A program made the position numbers and the translations under genes. The notes beneath the pieces are model-generated. The model did not search any database. It saw only the letters and a list, made by a program, of their open reading frames with translations, and was not told the origin of the DNA. A stretch of DNA of 60,014 nucleotides from an uncultured Tessaracoccus sp. (GTDB lineage Bacteria; Actinomycetota; Actinomycetes; Propionibacteriales; Propionibacteriaceae), in NCBI RefSeq assembly GCF_947286155.1, contig NZ_CAMYPD010000013.1, forward strand, positions 1 to 60,014. Reading direction: 5' to 3'. Of the stretch, positions 41,097 to 48,002 are shown piece by piece. Numbering within the stretch: the stretch's first letter is position 1; every line of letters starts with the position of its first letter.

Positions 41097-42410
41097 GTGG
41101 TGGACCCATCCCGCGACATGGAATCTGAAGAGACCGGCCTCAACCTCTTCGACGACAAAGCGACCGCAGCCGGCAGCTTTCCGGCCTCAGTGCTCGGTTA
41201 CGAGCGCCATTCGGTGGACACGTACGTACGCGAAGTCGAATACCAAGTCAGCGACTTGAAGCAGCGCCTACGTTCGCTGCAGCGGGAGATGGCCTACATC
41301 CGGGCCGAAGTTGGCGAGACGGATTTTGAGAAGCTCGGTGCGCACGCGACGGGGCTGTTGCGCGCGGCTGAGGCGCAGGCCAAGGACATCGTCGATCGCT
41401 CTGAACGCGAGGCCGAGCGCATCGTCACTGAAGCGCGACGCTCCGCTAATTCGCTGCGTGACTCCGCGCAACAGGAAGCTGACGATATCCGCTTGACGGG
41501 TGTCGCGTCGCTGCGTGATCTTCGCACGGAGCAGTCCGCCGCGTGCCAGCAGGCTCTCGACGAAGCACGCGCCAGCGCCGCCAAGATCGTCGAGGACGCC
41601 GAACAGCAGCGCGACACCTTCATTGCTGGTGCCCGCTCCGAGGCGAGCAGCATCGTCGAGGCGGGGCGCGTCGAGGCGGAACGTCTCCGCGTGGAGGGCG
41701 AACGCGACGCGTCCGCTATCCGCGAGCGCGCATACAAGGAGGCAGAGCAATCGCTGGCCGATGCCAGTGCTGCCGCCGACGCTGCCGCAAACGCCATCTC
41801 CGAGCACCGTGCGCTCAACGAAACCGAAGCAAAGCAGGCCGCAGACGAGGTCGCCGCCGCCCGCACGAACGCCTCCGAGATTCGCCAGACCGCGCTCGAG
41901 GATGCCGAAGATATTCGTGTGACCGCGCATCGTGAAGCGGAAGCCATCATGGCCAACGCACGGAATAGGGCGAAGGAAGTACTCACGAACCTTGAAGAGC
42001 GCGCGGAGTGGCGCAAGGACGAACTCCAGCGCGAGGTCAGTGTGCTCGAGGCGCGGAAGCGAAGCGCCGTGGCGCAGCTCGCCAACCTCCGCGCGCTCGC
42101 AGCCGAGGCCGACGAAGAGTTCACCAGAACCGAAACCGAAGCTGCGCTGGACGACATCGTTGAGGTCCCAGACGAGGTGTTGCCGGAGGCCGGCCCGGAG
42201 GAACCAACGACCGAAGTTCGGTTGAGCGATGCCGCATCTGCGGAGGCATCCGATGCCGAGGTCACGGAGGAAACGAGCCTCACCGAACCAGACACGTCCC
42301 CTGCGGATGAAGATGAGGACGACGAAGCTGAGTTGGAGAACGCCGAAGACGAGGTGGATTCGGTGGACGGAGAGAACGCAGCCGACGACGAACCCTCGAC
42401 GAAAGCATGA
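41097..42410 (+). CDS. DivIVA-like long coiled-coil protein
   Basis: A 437-residue, very acidic protein. The N-terminal part FPASVLGYERHSVDTYVREV resembles the DivIVA/GpsB lipid-binding head. It is followed by an almost unbroken coiled coil (about residues 45-330) rich in Ala, Glu and Arg with repeated EAERI-type heptads. The C-terminal 100 residues are an Asp/Glu-rich, probably disordered tail. Such proteins organise cell poles or the division site. The GTG at 41097 has AAGGAG at 6 nt; an ATG at 41079 lies before that site and lacks its own. The stop overlaps the next gene (ATGA). Confidence 0.78.
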   Translation: MVDPSRDMESEETGLNLFDDKATAAGSFPASVLGYERHSVDTYVREVEYQVSDLKQRLRSLQREMAYIRAEVGETDFEKLGAHATGLLRAAEAQAKDIVDRSEREAERIVTEARRSANSLRDSAQQEADDIRLTGVASLRDLRTEQSAACQQALDEARASAAKIVEDAEQQRDTFIAGARSEASSIVEAGRVEAERLRVEGERDASAIRERAYKEAEQSLADASAAADAAANAISEHRALNETEAKQAADEVAAARTNASEIRQTALEDAEDIRVTAHREAEAIMANARNRAKEVLTNLEERAEWRKDELQREVSVLEARKRSAVAQLANLRALAAEADEEFTRTETEAALDDIVEVPDEVLPEAGPEEPTTEVRLSDAASAEASDAEVTEETSLTEPDTSPADEDEDDEAELENAEDEVDSVDGENAADDEPSTKA

Positions 42411-43555
42411 ACGAGGAAACGAAACCTCAGCGGAAGTCGGTGCTCAAGAAGGTGCGCTCAGCCCTCGCACCCGCACCCGTCGAGGAAGAACCTGAGCTGC
42501 CGGAGCTCTCCGACGAGCAGCCGCACGACTCCCCTCAACCGGGTCCCTTCGCGAAGGGGTTCTTCGGAGCACTTGGTGTGCTCGTTGCCATCGCGCTCAG
42601 CCAGGCGGTGCTCGCGGTGCAGAACATCGTCGTACTCACCGTCTTGGCCTTCGTGCTGGCCCTCGGCGCAAGCCCGTTGATCACCTTCCTGCAGCGCAGG
42701 ATGCACAAAGTGGTGGCGATGGCCCTAGTGACGATCACCGTGTTGGGTATCGTCGCACTCGGCTTCGTCACGGTGGTGCCGCTGCTCACACAGCAGGTGA
42801 CGCTCCTGGTGCGCAACCTTCCGCGCATGCTGAACAATCTGCTCGCCAACCGACAGATCAGAAATCTCAACGAGCAGTACGGCATCATCGACAAGGCCCA
42901 AGCGGCGCTACAAACCAACAACATCGGCCATCAAGTCTTTAACGGCGTGCTTGGCGCTGGTGCGGTCGTGGTGAACTTCGTGTTCTCCCTCATCATCACG
43001 CTGGTGCTCACCCTGTATTTCATCGGCTCGCTGGATAAAATCAAGCAGCTCGTGTACAGCCTGGCTCCGGCCAGCAAGCGCGCCTCAGCCAAACGCATCG
43101 CCAATCAAATTTTCGCCGGCGTATCGGGCTACATCCAGGGCATGATCATCATCGTGCTGCTCGCCACAAGCTCGGCCTTCGTGTTCCTCTACTTCGCGGG
43201 CATGCGTGACTACGCCGTCGCGTTAGCGTTCATGCATGGGCTCCTGTGCTTCATCCCGGTGATTGGCCCGCCCACCGGCGCAGTCATCATCACGCTCGTG
43301 GCGTTCACGGTGAATCCGACAACGGCCATCGCCGCCATCATCTTCTTCGTGGTGTATCAGCAGGTAGATGCCTACGTGATCTACCCCCGCGTGATGAACC
43401 ACACGGTCAAGGTGCCCGGGGTACTCGTCATCCTCTCTGCCCTTGTTGGCGGCATTCTCTTGGGTATCATCGGCGCACTGTTGGCGATTCCGACCGCCGC
43501 AGCGCTCATTCTCATTTTCAAGGAAGTGGTGAAGCCAGCGCTGGATCGTCGCTAG
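42407..43555 (+). CDS. AI-2E family transporter (YdiK/TqsA-like permease)
   Basis: A 382-residue membrane protein with about eight helices: an N-terminal pair (about residues 50-90), a third near 100-125, a long soluble stretch, and a C-terminal bundle. FMHGLLCFIPVIGPPTGAVI and YVIYPRVMNHTVKVPG are AI-2E family blocks. The first 45 residues are cytoplasmic, acidic and Pro-rich. The family includes exporters of autoinducer-2 and Na+/H+ antiporters, so the substrate is open. It is translationally coupled to the DivIVA-like gene (ATGA overlap). Confidence 0.88.
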   Translation: MNEETKPQRKSVLKKVRSALAPAPVEEEPELPELSDEQPHDSPQPGPFAKGFFGALGVLVAIALSQAVLAVQNIVVLTVLAFVLALGASPLITFLQRRMHKVVAMALVTITVLGIVALGFVTVVPLLTQQVTLLVRNLPRMLNNLLANRQIRNLNEQYGIIDKAQAALQTNNIGHQVFNGVLGAGAVVVNFVFSLIITLVLTLYFIGSLDKIKQLVYSLAPASKRASAKRIANQIFAGVSGYIQGMIIIVLLATSSAFVFLYFAGMRDYAVALAFMHGLLCFIPVIGPPTGAVIITLVAFTVNPTTAIAAIIFFVVYQQVDAYVIYPRVMNHTVKVPGVLVILSALVGGILLGIIGALLAIPTAAALILIFKEVVKPALDRR

Positions 43556-43580
43556 TTAGGGCCGGTGCGTGCGACGCTGG

Positions 43581-43586
43581 TAGCGT
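43581..43586 (+). promoter_or_regulatory. -10 box TAGCGT of leaderless nucS
   Basis: TAGCGT lies 7 nt before the GTG at 43594, with no ribosome site. It supports that start and an independent promoter for nucS, 26 bp after the transporter stop. Confidence 0.55.
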
Positions 43587-43593
43587 TGCCTGG

Positions 43594-44289
43594 GTGAGAT
43601 TGGTGATTGCGCAGTGTCAGGTCGACTATGTCGGACGCCTCACCGCCCACCTTCCAATGGCCAAGCGGCTCCTACTTATCAAAGCCGATGGCTCGGTGTC
43701 CGTCCACGCCGACGACCGCGCCTACAAGCCGCTCAACTGGATGAGCCCGCCGTGCACGCTCACGGTGCAGGACCCGGAGCCGACGACGGCTGAGGAACTC
43801 GGCGTCACCGAGGAATGGGTCGTCCGTGCCGCCCAAGGCGACACCCTGCACATCAAAATCGGTGAGGTATTCCTCGATACGGCCCACGAACTCGGCGTCG
43901 ACCCTGGGCTTGTCAAGGATGGCGTCGAGGCCCACCTGCAAGCGCTGTTGGCCGAACATCCGTCGACGTTTGGGGAGGGCTGGAGTCTGGTCCAGCGCGA
44001 GTTCATGACGCCGATCGGCCCTGTCGATTTATTGCTGAAAGATGCGGAGCACCGCTACGTCGCAGTCGAGGTGAAACGCCGCGGCGAAATCGACGGCGTG
44101 GAGCAGCTCACCCGTTACCTCGAACTGATGAACCGGGACCCGCAGATAGCGCCGGTACGCGGCGTCTTTGCGGCACAGCAGATCAAGCCCCAGGCCCGAA
44201 CGCTCGCCCATGACCGAGGCATCGAGACGCTCTTGGTTGATTACGATGCGCTGCGTGGGCTCGACAACGCAGACGAACGGTTGTTCTGA
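43594..44289 (+). CDS. nucS: Mismatch-specific endonuclease NucS (EndoMS)
   Basis: A 231-residue endonuclease carrying out mismatch repair in Actinobacteria that lack MutS/MutL. The N-terminal DNA-binding domain begins VRLVIAQCQVDYVGRLTAHL. The C-terminal RecB-like nuclease domain has GPVDLLLKD and VAVEVKRRGEIDGVEQLTRY, which hold the catalytic Asp, Glu and Lys. The C-terminus (DERLF) resembles the beta-clamp-binding tail of the family (consensus ending RLF). The GTG at 43594 is chosen from family N-termini and the upstream TAGCGT box. TGATG overlap with the next gene. Confidence 0.96.
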   Translation: MRLVIAQCQVDYVGRLTAHLPMAKRLLLIKADGSVSVHADDRAYKPLNWMSPPCTLTVQDPEPTTAEELGVTEEWVVRAAQGDTLHIKIGEVFLDTAHELGVDPGLVKDGVEAHLQALLAEHPSTFGEGWSLVQREFMTPIGPVDLLLKDAEHRYVAVEVKRRGEIDGVEQLTRYLELMNRDPQIAPVRGVFAAQQIKPQARTLAHDRGIETLLVDYDALRGLDNADERLF

Positions 44290-44564
44290 TGGGGCGTAAA
44301 CGTCCGTCGAAGCATCTACGTTCCCCGCGTCCACTGCGTATGGGGCAAGATGTGCGGCGCCGCATCGTCGACGGAAGCTCCTTCTTGAGCCGCACGATCC
44401 GTCCCGGACAATCCTCTAAGGACTACCGTTGTCCTGGCTGCAATCAGTTGATTCGGGCAGGGCTCGGACACGTCGTCGTCTGGCCTGAGACTCCCCCGCT
44501 GGGCGCGGAGTCCGGCATAGATGTGCGACGTCACTGGCACTCGAGTTGTTGGGAGCGCGTATGA
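44289..44564 (+). CDS. Conserved small putative zinc-binding protein after nucS
   Basis: A 91-residue basic protein. A Cys/His set is visible: YRCPGCNQ (CxxC), GHVVVWPE, and RRHWHSSCWER at the end, which together could bind one zinc. The N-terminal 35 residues are rich in Arg and Lys. Small proteins of this HVVVWP...HWH..CW pattern are found next to nucS in Actinobacteria; I know of no assigned function. It is coupled to nucS by one base and to the hydrolase by ATGA, so the three are made together. Confidence 0.8.
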   Translation: MGRKRPSKHLRSPRPLRMGQDVRRRIVDGSSFLSRTIRPGQSSKDYRCPGCNQLIRAGLGHVVVWPETPPLGAESGIDVRRHWHSSCWERV

Positions 44565-45343
44565 CCCTCTACACCCGAACAGTTGGCGACGGGCCCGTCG
44601 ACGTCGTCTTCATGCATGGCCTATTTGGTCAGGGAAAGAACTGGTTTACCGTCGCACGCGCGCTGGGCGCGGTGGCTACTTCGCACCTGCTCGACATGCC
44701 GAACCACGGCCATAGCCCCTGGACGGTCGAGTTCGATTACGACGAGATGGCGGACATCGTCGGCGACTGGATTCTCGATACCTTTGACCACCCGGTGGTC
44801 GTGGTGGGGCATTCGATGGGCGGAAAGATCGCGATGCGTTTCGCGCTGCAGCGTCCCGACGCAGTCGCCGGGCTGGTCGTCGTCGACATTTCCCCTGCCC
44901 GCAACGATTCAGCGCTCAATTTCACCTCGCTGGTGGCAGGGTTGAAGAGCCTCCCACTGGACGACGTTGTGAGTCGCGGCTGGGCTGATCGGGTGCTGGC
45001 CGAGCGGATTCCCGACGACGACATCCGGCGCTTCCTGCTGCAGAATTTGCAGCGCAAGGACGGGGCGTGGAGTTGGCTGCCCAACTTGGACTTGTTGGGC
45101 GACAATCTCCATGCGGTTGCCGGGTGGAAACCAGCAGCCGGGTCGAGCTATGAAGGTCCGACGTTGTGGGTGGCCGGTGGACGCTCCGACTACATCAAGG
45201 AATCACACGACGCCGTGATGCGCGAACTGTTTCCTGCTGTGCGGATGGTGACCGTGAAGCGGGCTGGCCACTGGGTGCATGCCGACGACCCAGACACGTT
45301 CGTGCAGACGCTCCGCCTCTTCCTGAGCGAACTGTCTGACTAA
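44561..45343 (+). CDS. Alpha/beta hydrolase
   Basis: A 260-residue cytosolic hydrolase. The nucleophile elbow is VVGHSMGGK (Ser), the oxyanion loop MHGLFGQGKNW, and the catalytic His is in RAGHWVHADDP. The overall pattern matches YbfF/ABHD11-like esterases. Substrate unknown. The ATG at 44561 overlaps the stop of the zinc-like gene. It ends the nucS unit; its stop is nearly adjacent to the convergent cyclophilin gene at 45344. Confidence 0.88.
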   Translation: MTLYTRTVGDGPVDVVFMHGLFGQGKNWFTVARALGAVATSHLLDMPNHGHSPWTVEFDYDEMADIVGDWILDTFDHPVVVVGHSMGGKIAMRFALQRPDAVAGLVVVDISPARNDSALNFTSLVAGLKSLPLDDVVSRGWADRVLAERIPDDDIRRFLLQNLQRKDGAWSWLPNLDLLGDNLHAVAGWKPAAGSSYEGPTLWVAGGRSDYIKESHDAVMRELFPAVRMVTVKRAGHWVHADDPDTFVQTLRLFLSELSD

Positions 45344-46012
45344 TCAGCCCAACGTCACGCTCTTGATGTGCGCTTCGGCGTTGGGTTTCTCGGGGCCTGC
45401 ATCGCCCGTTCCTGCCCTGGCAATGCCTCGCACCACTTCGAGCCCAGCATCATCCATCGTCGCGAACACGGTGTAGTCGGGGGGTAGCGCGGAATCGTCG
45501 AAGACGAGGAAGAATTGTGAGCCGTTGGTGTCTGGGCCACGGTTCGCCATAGCAACCACGCCCGAGATATAGGTGAGGTCGTCGGTGGTCTCGTCGGCGA
45601 AGGAATAGCCGGGCCCACCCATGCCGGTGGCGGTTGGGTCTCCGCATTGCAGGATGAAGATGCCCTCGTCGACAAGCCGATGGCAGTCGGTGTCGTCGAA
45701 GTATTCCTGTTCGGCGAGTGAGAGGAAACTATTGACAGTGCAGGGAGCTTTGGCACGATCCAAAGTGAGGTTGATGTCTCCGGCAGTGAGCTGCAGCGTC
45801 GCGCTCACGGTGGCTTGATGCTGCACATTCGTACCCGGCGGTGGGTCTACCGGGCGGGCCGGTTCCATCTGGTCAGAGGGATACTCGCACTGCGTTGCCG
45901 TGCTGACGGATTCCCCGTCGCCCGAGTTGGACGCCGACTGGTTAGCATCCGCACACGCTGACAACGTGAGCGCTACGGCCACGGACACCAAGATCACCTG
46001 AGATGTACGCAC
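45344..46012 (-). CDS. Cyclophilin-type peptidyl-prolyl isomerase lipoprotein
   Basis: A 222-residue exported isomerase. The N-terminus RTSQVILVSVAVALTLSAC is a lipoprotein signal with a lipobox (LSAC, Cys near 20), then a Ser/Asn/Gly-rich linker. The cyclophilin domain shows FILQCGDPTATGMGGPGYSF and MANRGPDTNGSQFFLVF. It should fold proteins outside the membrane. The GTG at 46012 is preceded at 7 nt by TAGGCT, which decides against the longer frame. It faces away from the adenosyltransferase gene. Confidence 0.9.
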   Translation of the reverse strand: MRTSQVILVSVAVALTLSACADANQSASNSGDGESVSTATQCEYPSDQMEPARPVDPPPGTNVQHQATVSATLQLTAGDINLTLDRAKAPCTVNSFLSLAEQEYFDDTDCHRLVDEGIFILQCGDPTATGMGGPGYSFADETTDDLTYISGVVAMANRGPDTNGSQFFLVFDDSALPPDYTVFATMDDAGLEVVRGIARAGTGDAGPEKPNAEAHIKSVTLG

Positions 46013-46019
46013 GTAGGGC

Positions 46020-46025
46020 AGCCTA
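46020..46025 (-). promoter_or_regulatory. -10 box TAGGCT of the leaderless cyclophilin gene
   Basis: On the minus strand TAGGCT is followed by 7 nt and the GTG at 46012. Only 8 bases separate it from the -10 box of the divergent gene, so the two promoters overlap back to back. Confidence 0.6.
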
Positions 46026-46033
46026 TCCGCTAC

Positions 46034-46039
46034 TAGGCT
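46034..46039 (+). promoter_or_regulatory. -10 box TAGGCT of the leaderless adenosyltransferase gene
   Basis: TAGGCT lies 7 nt before the ATG at 46047. The hexamer is identical to that of the divergent cyclophilin gene, in mirror arrangement. Confidence 0.6.
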
Positions 46040-46046
46040 GGCAAGC

Positions 46047-46658
46047 ATGGTCACACTCTCAAAGATTTACACTCGCACTGGCGACGGCGGCGAAACCCGC
46101 CTCACCGACAACTCCGTCGCTCGAAAAACCGACCTGCGCGTAGAAGCCTACGGGCAGGTGGATGAGGCGAACTCCGCCATCGGGCTCGCAGTTGCGTTCG
46201 GGCTCCCTGAGCGCATCGTGGAAATGTTCGACGTGGTGCGCAGCGAGTTGTTCGACCTCGGCGCAGACCTCTCCAATCCGCTGAGCGAGCACCCCAAATG
46301 GGAGCCGCTACGTATCGTCCAAAGTTCAATCGACCGGCTCGAAACATTTTGCGACGAGCTGCAGGAAGGGCTGCCCGTGTTGCGGTCGTTCATCTTGCCG
46401 GGTGGTACCCCGGCCGGCGCGCAACTCCACGTCGCCCGGACCTTGGTGCGCCGTGCGGAGCGCACCGCTTGGGCATGCGTCGAGACGTACGGCACCGAGC
46501 CCAGCGACGAAGATGGCAAGGGCGGGGTGAACACGCTGGCCGTCACGTACCTCAATCGGCTCTCGGACCTGCTGTTCGTCATGTCGCGCGTGACGAACGG
46601 GACGGACCACGAGACGCTGTGGGTGCCCGGCACGGATAGAGCCAAGCCCCCGCAGTAG
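46047..46658 (+). CDS. pduO: Cob(I)alamin adenosyltransferase, PduO type
   Basis: A 203-residue trimeric enzyme making adenosylcobalamin from cob(I)alamin and ATP. It has the N-terminal ATP loop YTRTGDGGETRL, RVEAYGQVDEANSAIG, and the C-terminal block PGGTPAGAQLHVARTLVRRA. Adenosylcobalamin serves methylmalonyl-CoA mutase, which fits the epimerase gene in this window. The gene stands alone and is followed by inverted repeat B. Confidence 0.95.
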   Translation: MVTLSKIYTRTGDGGETRLTDNSVARKTDLRVEAYGQVDEANSAIGLAVAFGLPERIVEMFDVVRSELFDLGADLSNPLSEHPKWEPLRIVQSSIDRLETFCDELQEGLPVLRSFILPGGTPAGAQLHVARTLVRRAERTAWACVETYGTEPSDEDGKGGVNTLAVTYLNRLSDLLFVMSRVTNGTDHETLWVPGTDRAKPPQ

Positions 46659-46685
46659 CCCGGGGATCATCCGACGAGGCACACA

Positions 46686-46739
46686 CCTCAAAGTGTGAGA
46701 TCTATTGCGGAAACCCGCAACAACTCTCACACTTTGAGG
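46686..46739. repeat. Long-arm inverted repeat B
   Basis: Perfect 15-bp arms CCTCAAAGTGTGAGA (46686-46700) and its complement (46725-46739). The 24-nt centre holds a second stem, TTGCGG/CCGCAA, with an AAAC loop. There is no T-run, and it starts 27 bp after the adenosyltransferase stop. Confidence 0.9.
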
Positions 46740-46978
46740 GACATCGTCCGAGTTAGCCATCGTGCAATCCAATGCGTCAGGAACTGAGTAGTAATCTCAC
46801 GATCATCCTCCACTAGGACGCGTTGCTCAGGCTGATGCCGACAAACGTGATGATCACACAGTGTCCCCGCTGTGTTACTAAGCGCCCACTGGAGCACGGC
46901 TTGCAGAATATGAGCATTGCCAGTGCAGCTGCGAGGTTGGAAGCCGATCAGGTTGCGGGAGTTATCCGCACAACACCA

Positions 46979-47023
46979 ACTCAAAGACCCCGCACGACGC
47001 TACGTCGTGCGGGGTCTTTGAGT
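46979..47023. terminator. Hairpin with 21-bp perfect stem
   Basis: Perfect 21-bp arms (46979-46999 and 47003-47023) with a CTA loop and a GC-rich middle (CCCCGCACGAC). The AAAGA / TCTTT outer part gives a T-rich end in either direction, so it may be a bidirectional terminator. It lies just after the end of the small membrane gene at 47028. Confidence 0.8.
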
Positions 47024-47027
47024 AGTA

Positions 47028-47267
47028 TCAGTAGCCTCTCTTTCTGTTCGCGTTCGCGATCCACCACCAATAAACGAGGTTGCCAAGCCCTGCGGTGAGC
47101 AGGAAGAGAATGATATGGACGACAAGGCTGTGGCGCTTCTTCGGGAGTCGCCCGTATCCGGCGGCTGCCGATGCCGAGGCCGCTGCAGAGTTATTGATGA
47201 TGATGGGGGGACCTTGATATCCCTGTTGGGAGGTCTGCTGTGACGTCTCCCGCTCGTCGAACTTCAA
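47028..47267 (-). CDS. Possible small single-helix membrane protein, start unclear
   Basis: A 79-residue reading if the TTG at 47267 is the start. It has a Gln/Thr-rich beginning (ERETSQQTSQQGYQ), an Ile-Ile-Ile-Asn-Asn plus Ala/Ser stretch, KKRHS, and one strong helix (HIILFLLTAGLGNLVYWWW), then a basic tail NANRKRGY. Small actinobacterial proteins with a PPIIINN stretch and a LFLxTxGxGNLVY helix have this look. No ATG, GTG or ribosome site is present; the presumed start lies in the left arm of inverted repeat C, so the original 5' end may have been lost. Confidence 0.45.
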   Translation of the reverse strand: MKFDERETSQQTSQQGYQGPPIIINNSAAASASAAAGYGRLPKKRHSLVVHIILFLLTAGLGNLVYWWWIANANRKRGY

Positions 47268-47339
47268 AATCCGTACGCAGATGAGATGAAGGGCCCGATT
47301 TAGGGGTGTTTGGTCAAACTGCGTACGGATTTTGAAGTT
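47260..47339. repeat. Long-arm inverted repeat C
   Basis: Perfect 21-bp arms at 47260-47280 and 47319-47339 enclose 38 bases. Each arm is AT-rich outside (TTCAAAAT) and holds the palindromic CGTACG inside. The centre has no obvious stem beyond GGGCCC. The element covers the presumed start of the small membrane gene. Confidence 0.9.
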
Positions 47340-47350
47340 TTTCACTCGCT

Positions 47351-47390
47351 GCGTCTCGATGCGACGACTGCGTCGCCTACTCGATAACCG
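47351..47390. repeat. REP-like palindromic unit 4
   Basis: A divergent unit with TCTCGATGCGACGA, a loop, and CGTCGCCTACTCGATAACC. It shares the CTCGAT and TACTCGA ends with the units at 16768-16930. Confidence 0.7.
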
Positions 47391-47414
47391 GGGCGGAGCG
47401 CGCGTATCGACGGT

Positions 47415-47449
47415 GGTTGAGTAGCGCCCGGAGGGCGCGTATCGAAACC
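47415..47449. repeat. REP-like palindromic unit 5
   Basis: A 35-bp unit of the same form as unit 2: GGTTGAGTAG, a CGCCC/GGGCG stem, and GTATCGAAACC. A lone right-type half (GCGTATCGACGG) stands just before it at 47402-47413. Confidence 0.85.
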
Positions 47450-47465
47450 ACACACCCCGCAGGAT

Positions 47466-47924
47466 CTACTCGGGTGTGGCTGGCCCCGACGGTGGGTACA
47501 ACCCTGGAGGTGCGGCTTCCATCCAGCTCATGAGTGCGGTGGCGACGTCGCGTTCTACCCCAAAGTAGTAGCTGCGTCCGCTCACGGCGTCTCGAACAGT
47601 GAGGACGCACGAGTTGTCGTACAGCAGAAATGAGTCGGCACGGCTGGGTTCCCTCGCTGCGCTGGAGTGAATCTGTCCTCGCCGCAGCCGCAATGCGGGG
47701 CGCATCGAGAGTGAGAACGCGCGAAACCATTGGAGCTCTTCCCCGCGGTACCTCCCCATGCCCAAATGCCAGCGAAAGGTCGGGTCCTCTCCCACGCGCC
47801 GCATCGCGCAGTCGAACGCACCGCCCTGGCCGGTGAGCCAGCGTCGCCGGGCATAGAGAAAGACCAAAGGCACGATGATGAGCGCAACGAACAGCAAGAC
47901 TGCCCAACCTACGTTCCACCACAT
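47466..47924 (-). CDS. DUF2550 family membrane-anchored protein
   Basis: A 152-residue protein with one N-terminal helix (about residues 5-25) and a soluble part with FDCAMRRVG, WHLGMGRYRGEELQWFRAF, and LRRGQI, as in the actinobacterial DUF2550 family found right after the ATP synthase genes. Function unknown. A perfect AAGGAGGTGA lies about 8 nt before the ATG at 47924 (MWWNVGW), which favours it over a GTG at 47936 placed inside that site. A hairpin separates it from atpC. Confidence 0.85.
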   Translation of the reverse strand: MWWNVGWAVLLFVALIIVPLVFLYARRRWLTGQGGAFDCAMRRVGEDPTFRWHLGMGRYRGEELQWFRAFSLSMRPALRLRRGQIHSSAAREPSRADSFLLYDNSCVLTVRDAVSGRSYYFGVERDVATALMSWMEAAPPGLYPPSGPATPE

Positions 47925-47947
47925 CGGCGCGCTCACCTCCTTGATCG

Positions 47948-47988
47948 ACTCAGGGCAGCCCCCACATCGTGTGAGGACCGCCCTGAGT
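47948..47988 (-). terminator. Hairpin between atpC and the DUF2550 gene
   Basis: ACTCAGGGC (47948-47956) pairs with GCCCTGAGT (47980-47988). Most of the interior (CCTCACA against TGTGGGG) also pairs. It has no T-run. It may end or weaken ATP synthase transcription before the DUF2550 gene. Confidence 0.65.
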
Positions 47989-48002
47989 ATTGACTACAAC
48001 TG

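Larger units (their letters stand above)
46659..47027. other. Non-coding, repeat-bearing gap
   Basis: A 369-bp stretch with no convincing gene. It holds inverted repeat B (46686-46739) and a very stable hairpin (46979-47023). A minus-strand open frame (46727-46984, 85 residues, with CDHHVCRHQ and EQRVLVEDDREITTQF) has no family support or ribosome site; it could be a decayed gene fragment. Confidence 0.6.
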
